Made by a program: the position numbers and the translations under genes. This document shows positions 1 through 5,309 of a stretch of DNA of 6,282 nucleotides, one piece after another. This stretch comes from Deltaproteobacteria bacterium (GTDB lineage: Bacteria; Desulfobacterota; Dissulfuribacteria; Dissulfuribacterales; QOAL01): positions 1 to 6,282 of the forward strand of contig JAMOUE010000365.1 of NCBI GenBank assembly GCA_027068235.1, read 5' to 3'. The number at the start of each line of letters is the position of its first letter. Position 1 is the first letter of the stretch. The notes beneath the pieces are model-generated. The model did no database searches and was not told the origin of the DNA. It saw only the letters and a program-made list of their open reading frames with translations.

Positions 1-243
1 CACCTGTTTTGAGGGTAGAAATACCAAAGCCGGATGGCAGCAAGCGTCCCCTTGGTATTCCTACATGTCAGGTCCTGCAAGGTCAAAGACAAAAGGGTCC
101 TGAAACTTATTGGTCGATACCTTCGTGCTGGAGTGATCAATAAAGGACGCCTGGAGCGCACCCACAATGGCGTGCCACAGGGAGGCCCTCTTTCACCGAT
201 GTCAGGACCCACCAGTAAAACTGGTGGTTTAGATTTCTATTAA
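1..243 (+). pseudogene. Group II intron reverse transcriptase/maturase fragment, degraded
   Basis: This is a remnant of an LtrA-type reverse transcriptase, the protein that drives splicing and mobility of group II introns. Frame 3 (from base 3 to about 65) reads VEIPKPDGSKRPLGIPT, the conserved start of the RT domain. From about base 79 frame 1 reads KVKDKRVLKLIGRYLRAG and then NGVPQGGPLSP, the later RT segment. The stretch expected between them, which holds the first catalytic aspartate, is missing, and the reading frame changes at the junction (66-78). After PLSPM (about 201) family similarity stops and the frame runs through a hairpin to a stop at 241-243, so the YADD box, maturase domain and endonuclease domain are absent. 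The 5' part continues beyond the window. No intron domain V-like hairpin is evident just downstream. The PQGGPLSP box argues against retron or DGR RTs. It cannot encode an active enzyme. Confidence 0.88.
209..241 (+). terminator. Perfect 8-bp hairpin with T-rich tail; terminator-like or element-end hairpin
   Basis: CCACCAGT (209-216) and ACTGGTGG (220-227) form a perfect 8-bp stem closed by an AAA loop. It is followed on the plus strand by TTTAGATTTCTATT, which is T-rich but interrupted. This would fit a weak intrinsic terminator for transcripts entering from the left. The hairpin begins within about ten bases of where reverse-transcriptase similarity ends. It could therefore instead be the end structure of another mobile element, such as the subterminal hairpins of IS200/IS605-type elements. 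The sequence alone does not decide between these. Confidence 0.4.
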
Positions 244-293
244 TAAAGCCAGGAAAGTTGCTTTTATTCAGGCCGCCTTCCCCAACGCTTTCA

Positions 294-908
294 TTAATGT
301 TCAGGAAGGTTTTCTAAATTCCTTTTCGGCCTAAACTTGAAATAGCTAAAAATCAAAAGAAGATAAACTGTCATGAATAACAGAGGTAGAGAAATGCCGC
401 TTACCCCCTTCACTGCACTTGGAAACGTTATGACAAATACTGCACCTGTTTCCTCTTTAAGGCGGACAACGGCAGGAATATGATCTAACCAGAAAAGTGC
501 GAAAAAAACAGGCATAAGATAGGTAAGGCCATAACGTGCAAATCTCTGAGCCAGATAGTCATTAAATCTTTCATCCAAATCCTTGTCACTGGCATCGTAC
601 AACACCGCCTGCTTTTTCCAGTCATCAATCTCTTTTATCAATTCCTGGGCTTGTTTCCTTGCCAAAAAGGCACGTTGAAACTCTGCCTCCTTTTCATCCA
701 CCCTCAAAAGTTTCCTTATAAGAATGGAGATCCCAGCGGTTAATGAAGCCACCAATGTAACCTGCAACCATAAAGGTGCACCCAAGGCGTTTAAAGGAGC
801 AATGATAAGCAGATTCAAAAAATGACCAATGCTTGAAAATAGCGGCGTCAGGACCGCAATCATAAGCCAATCTAAAAAGTCTCTTATAAAACCCGGTATG
901 AAGTCCAT
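294..908 (-). CDS. Membrane protein of unknown function, possibly DUF106/EMC3-like (Oxa1 superfamily)
   Basis: A 204-residue inner-membrane protein that I cannot name. It has an amphipathic to hydrophobic N-terminal stretch (11-42) and a clear membrane segment (46-68). A highly charged, probably coiled-coil helix follows (about 70-127, beginning DEKEAEFQRAFLARKQAQEL). Two more membrane segments come at 128-145 and 172-190, and the tail is basic (KFRPKRN). One membrane helix, a long cytosolic charged hairpin and then two membrane helices is the arrangement of archaeal DUF106 proteins and eukaryotic EMC3/TMCO1, which insert membrane proteins. The match rests on topology, not on recognised residues. 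ATG at 908 is the first possible start, because an in-frame TAG lies two codons upstream. No good Shine-Dalgarno precedes it, although AAAAGGAG lies 58 bp further up. It is transcribed alone, divergently from the DUF2065-queA pair. Confidence 0.75.
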   Translation of the reverse strand: MDFIPGFIRDFLDWLMIAVLTPLFSSIGHFLNLLIIAPLNALGAPLWLQVTLVASLTAGISILIRKLLRVDEKEAEFQRAFLARKQAQELIKEIDDWKKQAVLYDASDKDLDERFNDYLAQRFARYGLTYLMPVFFALFWLDHIPAVVRLKEETGAVFVITFPSAVKGVSGISLPLLFMTVYLLLIFSYFKFRPKRNLENLPEH

Positions 909-998
909 GAGCTAAGCATAAAACCAGCATATCTTTTTTTCAATGAGAAGAATGGATATGAAATAACTCCTTTTGCTTCACTAGAAGGATTTGATAAT

Positions 999-1027
999 CT
1001 GGCATAAAGGGCGCACCATGATATAAT
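999..1027 (+). promoter_or_regulatory. Candidate upstream sigma-70 promoter for the DUF2065-queA operon
   Basis: CTGGCA (999-1004), a 17-bp spacer and a perfect TATAAT (1022-1027) form a plausible sigma-70 promoter facing queA. It would give a leader of about 125 nt. The -35 matches four of six consensus bases. The same bases also contain TGGCA with a GG-N10-GC spacing (GG at 1001-1002, GC at 1013-1014), reminiscent of a sigma-54 site, but the TTGC half is poor. It is the weaker of two candidates in this spacer. Confidence 0.35.
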
Positions 1028-1082
1028 GCCTCTTTTCACAGTTTAGGATAGATCTATATTTTCCTGGGAGCGCCCAAAAGAT

Positions 1083-1112
1083 ATGACAAATCTGCTGAGA
1101 GATCATTACAAT
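1083..1112 (+). promoter_or_regulatory. Candidate proximal sigma-70 promoter for the DUF2065-queA operon
   Basis: ATGACA (1083-1088), an 18-bp spacer and TACAAT (1107-1112) each match five of six consensus bases. The start of transcription would be near 1119, leaving about 42 nt of leader before the DUF2065 start codon. The position and double 5/6 match make this the better of the two candidates in this spacer. Confidence 0.45.
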
Positions 1113-1160
1113 AGGAGTGCTAACAGTAATAATAAAAACTTCTGATTACAGGAGAAAAAA

Positions 1161-1361
1161 ATGAAATTTTTTGTCAGCGTCATTGGCCTAGTTATGATTA
1201 TAGAAGGACTTCCCTACTTTGCCTTTCCGGAAAAGATGAAGTTGTTTTTGGCTCAACTACAGGAAATGCCTCCAGAAAATCTTAGATGGATGGGATTTTT
1301 TCTTATGTGCATAGGCCTTCTCCTTTGTTACGTGGCCCAGAGAACTGGAATCTTTTCATGA
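1161..1361 (+). CDS. DUF2065 family (YjeT-like) small inner-membrane protein
   Basis: A 66-residue protein with two membrane segments (about 1-20 and 42-61) separated by a short amphipathic stretch. The opening FFVSVIGLVMIIEGLPYFAFPEKM and the later LRWMGFFLMCIGLLLCY are typical of the DUF2065 family, of which E. coli YjeT is a member. The family's function is not established. Both length and order of parts fit the family, so it appears complete. The start is well supported by AGGAG (1150-1154) six bases before ATG. Its TGA stop (1359-1361) overlaps the queA ATG (1358-1360) in an ATGA junction, so the two genes are very probably co-transcribed and translationally coupled. Confidence 0.85.
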   Translation: MKFFVSVIGLVMIIEGLPYFAFPEKMKLFLAQLQEMPPENLRWMGFFLMCIGLLLCYVAQRTGIFS

Positions 1362-2413
1362 GCAAAGATTTTCTACTTTCGTCCTACCAGTACAATCTTC
1401 CCCCTAAACTTATTGCCCAAACCCCCTCTGACAAAAGAGAAAAGTCGAGACTCCTGATTTTGGAAAGAGACACCGGGAAACTTACGCATCTATATTTCAA
1501 GGATGTTGCAAATTTTTTAGAACCTGGAGATTGCCTGGTAATTAACCAAACAAAGGTATTTCCAGCAAGAATCCTTGGACGCAAGCCAACTGGCGGAAAA
1601 ATTGAATTTTTATTCCTTGAGTTTCCAAAAGAGATAAAAGATGGCGTTGCCACTGCAAAGGCCCTTTGTAAGAGTTCAAAACCAGTAAAGATCGGTGACA
1701 GCTTTTCATTCATGGATCTTTTGGAAGTTGTCCTCACCAAAAGACACAAAAATGGGGGGCTTGATGTAACTTTATATTATGAGGGGGAACTCCTACCAAT
1801 AATAGAGCAGGTTGGAATAATGCCTCTTCCTCCATATATAAAAAGAGAAAAAATGATGGCCCTAGACAAGGAACGATATCAAACTGTATATGCCAAAGAG
1901 GTTGGGTCGGTTGCAGCCCCCACAGCAGGACTTCACTTCACCAAAGAAATCATGAATACTCTGATTCAAAAGGGAGTTAAAATTGCCCCCTTAACCCTTC
2001 ATGTCGGTTATGGAACCTTTGCTCCTATCAGGACGGATGATATTCGAAGGCACAAAATACATAGTGAATGGATAGAAATTGGAGAAGAAAGTGCCAGAAT
2101 AATCCAAGAAACTAAACAGACTGGGAAAAAAGTGGTTGCTGTTGGCACGACTTCGGTACGAACCATTGAATTTGTCTATTTAAAAAAGGGACTTGTTACA
2201 GAATATTCAGGTCTTTGTGACTTATATATTTATCCAGGTTTTAAATTCTCGGTAACAGACGCCATGTTAACCAATTTTCATTTACCAGGTTCTTCCCTCC
2301 TGCTATTAGTCAGTGCATTTGCTGGAAGAGAAAAAATACTTTCAACATATATGGAAGCCATTGATAAAGGCTACAGGTTCTTTAGTTATGGAGACGCCAT
2401 GCTAATACTCTAA
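1358..2413 (+). CDS. queA: S-adenosylmethionine:tRNA ribosyltransferase-isomerase
   Basis: QueA is a cytosolic enzyme that transfers and isomerises the ribosyl part of S-adenosylmethionine onto 7-aminomethyl-7-deazaguanine at tRNA position 34, making epoxyqueuosine. The 351 residues match the usual length (about 350). Family blocks appear in order: LPPKLIAQTP (14-23), INQTKVFPARILG (62-74), MPLPPYIKR (155-163), RYQTVYAKEVGSVAAPTAGL (173-192), LHVGYGTFAPIR (214-225), IHSEWIEI (234-241), VGTTSVRTIE (262-271), TNFHLPGSSLLLLVSAFAG (305-323) and YRFFSYGDAMLI (339-350). The frame stays open to 1286, but ATG at 1358 is chosen because the protein then begins where QueA proteins do and forms the ATGA overlap. 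Only a weak GGAA (1347-1350) precedes it, consistent with translational coupling. The gene looks intact and functional. The rest of the queuosine pathway is not in the window. Confidence 0.97.
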   Translation: MSKDFLLSSYQYNLPPKLIAQTPSDKREKSRLLILERDTGKLTHLYFKDVANFLEPGDCLVINQTKVFPARILGRKPTGGKIEFLFLEFPKEIKDGVATAKALCKSSKPVKIGDSFSFMDLLEVVLTKRHKNGGLDVTLYYEGELLPIIEQVGIMPLPPYIKREKMMALDKERYQTVYAKEVGSVAAPTAGLHFTKEIMNTLIQKGVKIAPLTLHVGYGTFAPIRTDDIRRHKIHSEWIEIGEESARIIQETKQTGKKVVAVGTTSVRTIEFVYLKKGLVTEYSGLCDLYIYPGFKFSVTDAMLTNFHLPGSSLLLLVSAFAGREKILSTYMEAIDKGYRFFSYGDAMLIL

Positions 2414-2426
2414 TATCACCAAGAAA

Positions 2427-2765
2427 TTACAATCCCATCTTAAGCCTTGCGACCATTACATCGATCTTTTTCTTATCCTCACTGGTCAAATCATAGAAAC
2501 GCACACCCATTCCCCTTTTTTCAGTAGGAGATTTGGTTTCATTTCTGGTCCATACAACCTCAGCCTTGGTTTTTACCTTAACAGCACTATCAGGAAGCAT
2601 GAACTCAACAACTATAGTAGTGCCTGGAGGCAAGGGTTTTCGAGTCGCAATGAACATTCCCCCTTCACTAAGATTCTCGGCAAAATCTGTAAAAAACTTA
2701 TTGACGTCTCTGTAGTCCACCTTGAGGATTACTGGATGCCTTGGCTGCCTTCTCTTGTCTTCCAT
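2427..2765 (-). CDS. Single-domain PilZ protein, probable cyclic-di-GMP receptor
   Basis: A 112-residue cytosolic protein consisting of one PilZ domain. The c-di-GMP-binding residues are present: the RxxxR motif is RRQPR (5-9), and the (D/N)xSxxG motif is NLSEGG (30-35). A beta-rich core and the closing GMGVRFYDLTSEDKKKID helix follow. The NLSEGGMFI...PLPPGT pattern is that of the stand-alone PilZ proteins numerous in deltaproteobacteria (the TIGR02266 type), which act as c-di-GMP-responsive adaptors. Which process this one controls cannot be read from its neighbours. A GTG at 2774 would add three residues (MKN), but AGGAG sits only one base before it and ten before the ATG at 2765, so ATG is preferred. 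It converges on queA with a 13-bp gap and is divergent from rpmB. Confidence 0.9.
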   Translation of the reverse strand: MEDKRRQPRHPVILKVDYRDVNKFFTDFAENLSEGGMFIATRKPLPPGTTIVVEFMLPDSAVKVKTKAEVVWTRNETKSPTEKRGMGVRFYDLTSEDKKKIDVMVARLKMGL

Positions 2766-2775
2766 ATTCTTCACA

Positions 2776-2780
2776 CTCCT
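2776..2780 (-). promoter_or_regulatory. Shine-Dalgarno AGGAG deciding the PilZ start
   Basis: On the minus strand AGGAG lies one base before the GTG at 2774 and ten bases before the ATG at 2765. A one-base spacer is too short for initiation and ten is tolerable. This supports the 112-residue form over the 115-residue one. Confidence 0.6.
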
Positions 2781-2840
2781 GGAAACAACTTCAACAATAT
2801 CCTAAATATATCCTTTGACTATTAATTCGACCCTTTGCCC

Positions 2841-2869
2841 TTGAAACTTTAAAATGAAGGGGTTATAAA
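2841..2869 (+). promoter_or_regulatory. Sigma-70-type promoter of rpmB
   Basis: TTGAAA (2841-2846), an exact 17-bp spacer and TATAAA (2864-2869) form a near-consensus housekeeping promoter, with five of six matches in each box. Transcription would begin near 2876, giving a leader of about 42 nt before the rpmB ATG. This fits strong, independent expression of a ribosomal protein gene. Confidence 0.65.
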
Positions 2870-2917
2870 GCTGGCACTCGTTTGGAATATACTGAAGAAA
2901 GTGAGAGGATAAAGCAA

Positions 2918-3133
2918 ATGGCCAAGGTCTGCGAAATTTGCAAAAAAGGCCCTTTAACGGGCTGCAATGTGAGCCACGCCAACAATCATACTAAAAGGCG
3001 CTGGCTACCAAACCTTCAAAGAGTAAGGGTAAACGTCAACGGCAAGACCCAGCGCATGCGTGTCTGTACAAGGTGCATACGCTCAGGGAAGATAGAGAAA
3101 CCTCCAATCAGGATCAAGGCCGAGCAACAGTAA
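2918..3133 (+). CDS. rpmB: 50S ribosomal protein L28 (bL28), zinc-binding type
   Basis: L28 is a small basic protein of the large ribosomal subunit. The 71 residues contain the family signature MAKVCEICKKGP at the start, VSHANNHTKRRWLPNLQ (18-34) in the middle and RMRVCTRCIRSGKI (46-59) near the end. Cysteines 5, 8, 50 and 53 form two CxxC pairs, so this is the zinc-binding (C+) form rather than the zinc-free paralogue. A further cysteine at 16 (TGCNVSHAN) does not belong to these pairs. The frame is open upstream to a TTG at 2882, but ATG at 2918 gives the canonical N-terminus and has GAGAGGA (2903-2909) eight bases before it. The gene has its own promoter and converges on rel with a 21-bp gap. 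Confidence 0.97.
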   Translation: MAKVCEICKKGPLTGCNVSHANNHTKRRWLPNLQRVRVNVNGKTQRMRVCTRCIRSGKIEKPPIRIKAEQQ

Positions 3134-3147
3134 CCTGCCTCATTGCC

Positions 3148-3184
3148 ATGAGGGTTAGACAGAAGCTTGTCTGTCTACCCTCAT
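3148..3184. terminator. Bulged 15-bp inverted repeat at the rpmB/rel convergent junction
   Basis: The arm ATGAGGGT-T-AGACAGA (3148-3163, one unpaired T) pairs with TCTGTCTACCCTCAT (3170-3184) around a six-base loop. It starts 14 bp after the rpmB stop and covers the last eight codons and stop of rel, so it would fold at or near the 3' end of both transcripts. Neither strand has a T-run after the stem, so it is not a classical intrinsic terminator. It may act as a 3' stabilising or transcript-end structure, or assist termination between converging genes. Confidence 0.45.
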
Positions 3185-5302
3185 CACACCATTTACCTTC
3201 TTTATCCCAGACATAACCTTTTTAAGATGGTTGCTGTCCCTTACCTCTGCCACAAAGGTAAAATGTGCGCTGTGGTCAGGACTTGTATATACCTTTGCCT
3301 CTAAGATATTGGCCTCTGCCGCACTTATTGCATTACTTACTGCTGCAAGCATTCCCTTTTCATCAGCAGTCACTACATTTAGCATTACTGGATAATTTAT
3401 ATCTTCATCTGTAGTCCATGTAACCTCTATCTTTCTATCAGGTTCCAAGGACGTAACATTAGGGCAGTCCTCTCTGTGTATGGTAACTCCACGGCCTCTT
3501 GTAATGTATCCTATCACCTCATCGCCTGGAACAGGTGTGCAGCACTTTGCCAGATGAATCATTATGTCGTCATGACCTTGTATCTGAATTCCCTCGCTCT
3601 GGGGCTTTTGTGCCTTTGACGGACCTTGGGATTCTTGTCCAATTATGTCCTCAAGATCTTCTACATGCTTTAACTTTACAAACTTTCTTACGATCTGGGA
3701 CGGTGAGATCTTGCCATAGCCTGCTGCTATAAGCATGTCATCAACGGTCTTAAACGAAAGAGATTTGGCTACTTCCTCTGCATCTTCTTTCATAAACTCT
3801 GCAAAATCGAGTCTGTGCTTCTTAAACTCCCTGTTACAAAGATCCTTTCCAAGCGCCAGACTCTTTTCTCTCTCTTCGGTCTTTATCCACTGGCGTATGC
3901 GGGCACGAGCACGGCTCGTTCTAGCAATCTTCAGCCAGTCCCTACTTGGCTTGTGATGCTTGGAAGTAATTATCTCAACCACATCTCCATTTTGTAGCTG
4001 ATATTTGAGTGGCACCATCTTACCGTTGACCTTGGCCCCGGCGCAATGATGCCCCACCTCTGTATGTATGGAATAGGCAAAATCTATAGGGGTTGCCCCC
4101 ATTGGGAACTCCTTTATTTCCCCATTAGGAGTCAGCACGTAGACTTCGTCAGGAAACAGATCCATACGCACAGACTCAAGGAATTCCCTTGGGTCCTCAA
4201 GTTCCTTCTGCCACTCCATGAGCCTTTTGAGCCACTCAAACTGACGCTGCTGATCCTTTTTGAGGATCTTTCCTTCCTTATATAGCCAATGAGCAGCAAT
4301 ACCCTCTGTTGCTACCTTATCCATCTCCTCAGTACGGATCTGGATCTCCATCCTTTCCCCATAAGGACCAATAACTGTGGTATGAAGAGATTGATACATA
4401 TTGGCCTTTGGAAGAGAGATATAATCTTTAAAACGGCCAGGAACTGGTTTCCAAAGGGAATGAACTATGCCAAGGGCCTCATAACACTCGGTAACAGTCT
4501 TGAGGATGATTCTAAAGGCTATAAGATCGTAAATCTCATCAAGGCTGACATTTCTCCTGCGCATCTTTCTAAAGATGCTGTAAAGATGCTTTGGCCTTCC
4601 AAGAACACGGCATGAAAGGCTGTATTCTGCCATCTTTTTTGAGATTATCTCTTTGACCTCTTCAACATAGGCCTTTCTGGCACCCAACCTCCTTTCAACC
4701 TCTTCTTTTAACTCCTGATACTCCTCAGGATAGAGGAAGGAAAAAGCCAGGTCTTCGAGTTCCCTTTTTATCCAGTCTATACCCAGCCTGCTTGCAAGAG
4801 GCGCGTAAATATCTAAGGTTTCACGGGCTATCTTTACCCGCTTACGCTCCTTCTGGTACTGCAATGTACGCATATTGTGAAGCCTGTCTGCCAGCTTCAC
4901 AAGCAGGACTCTGATGTCCTTGGACATGGCAAGGATCATCTTTCTGATGTTCTCTGCCTGCTTTTCTATTCTGCTTTGAAAGTTTATCTGACTGATCTTG
5001 GTGACACCGTCCACTATTCGGGCAACATCTGGCCCAAACATCTCCTCTATCTCCTCGATGGTGGACAGTGTGTCTTCAACCGCATCATGAAGGAGCCCTG
5101 CAGTTATGCTTGAAAGGTCAAGACGCTGTTGAGCAAGGATGTAGGCTACAGCCAGAGGATGGGACAGATACGGCTCACCTGAAAGGCGCATCTGCCCAGC
5201 GTGCACCTTTGCAGAATATACATAGGCCTTTTCAACAAGGCTTGTATCTGCATCTGGCAGATAGGTATGAATCTGATCAAGGATGTCGTTGATTCTTATC
5301 AT
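3155..5302 (-). CDS. rel: Bifunctional (p)ppGpp synthetase/hydrolase (Rel/SpoT type)
   Basis: A long RSH enzyme that makes and degrades the alarmone (p)ppGpp on the ribosome during amino-acid starvation. All domains are present in its 715 residues. The HD hydrolase domain keeps its metal and catalytic residues (H48, H72-D73, E76-D77, and D139 in KLADRLHNM). The synthetase domain (about 235-345) has RPKHLYSIFRKM, DLIAFRI and YQSLHTTVIGP. TGS (about 384-446), a helical region, the CC zinc-finger-like domain (C587, C588, C613) and a C-terminal ACT domain (about 637-713) follow. The synthetase signature is RFKD (290-293), the RxKD of bifunctional Rel rather than the ExDD of E. coli RelA, so both activities are expected. 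The start ATG lies 7 bp after the proS stop with only a weak ribosome site, suggesting one operon with coupled translation. Confidence 0.96.
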   Translation of the reverse strand: MIRINDILDQIHTYLPDADTSLVEKAYVYSAKVHAGQMRLSGEPYLSHPLAVAYILAQQRLDLSSITAGLLHDAVEDTLSTIEEIEEMFGPDVARIVDGVTKISQINFQSRIEKQAENIRKMILAMSKDIRVLLVKLADRLHNMRTLQYQKERKRVKIARETLDIYAPLASRLGIDWIKRELEDLAFSFLYPEEYQELKEEVERRLGARKAYVEEVKEIISKKMAEYSLSCRVLGRPKHLYSIFRKMRRRNVSLDEIYDLIAFRIILKTVTECYEALGIVHSLWKPVPGRFKDYISLPKANMYQSLHTTVIGPYGERMEIQIRTEEMDKVATEGIAAHWLYKEGKILKKDQQRQFEWLKRLMEWQKELEDPREFLESVRMDLFPDEVYVLTPNGEIKEFPMGATPIDFAYSIHTEVGHHCAGAKVNGKMVPLKYQLQNGDVVEIITSKHHKPSRDWLKIARTSRARARIRQWIKTEEREKSLALGKDLCNREFKKHRLDFAEFMKEDAEEVAKSLSFKTVDDMLIAAGYGKISPSQIVRKFVKLKHVEDLEDIIGQESQGPSKAQKPQSEGIQIQGHDDIMIHLAKCCTPVPGDEVIGYITRGRGVTIHREDCPNVTSLEPDRKIEVTWTTDEDINYPVMLNVVTADEKGMLAAVSNAISAAEANILEAKVYTSPDHSAHFTFVAEVRDSNHLKKVMSGIKKVNGVMRVDRQASV

Positions 5303-5309
5303 CTAGCAC

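Noticed and set aside
34..243. An apparently complete small gene of 69 codons
   Set aside because: Its first half is out of frame with the RT domain and its second half is a mid-domain RT fragment. Its tail simply reads through the hairpin. It is debris, not a gene.
1..243. Retron or diversity-generating retroelement reverse transcriptase
   Set aside because: The IPKPDGSKRPLGIPT and PQGGPLSP blocks are those of group II intron maturases. No template/variable repeat pair or msr/msd-like structure is visible.
242..268. AT-rich imperfect inverted repeat (AATAAAGC/GCTTTTATT) after the membrane protein gene
   Set aside because: The stem has only eight mostly A-T pairs with one bulge and a ten-base loop, and no T-run follows on the minus strand. 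It is too weak to call a terminator.
694..930. Minus-strand 78-codon reading frame starting upstream of the membrane protein
   Set aside because: It overlaps the better-supported membrane protein in another frame, has no ribosome site and has no recognisable protein features.
1384..1749. 121-codon minus-strand frame opposite queA
   Set aside because: It is a shadow of conserved queA sequence without recognisable domains.
4289..4615. 108-codon plus-strand frame opposite rel
   Set aside because: It is antisense to the conserved Rel synthetase domain and has no protein-family signature.
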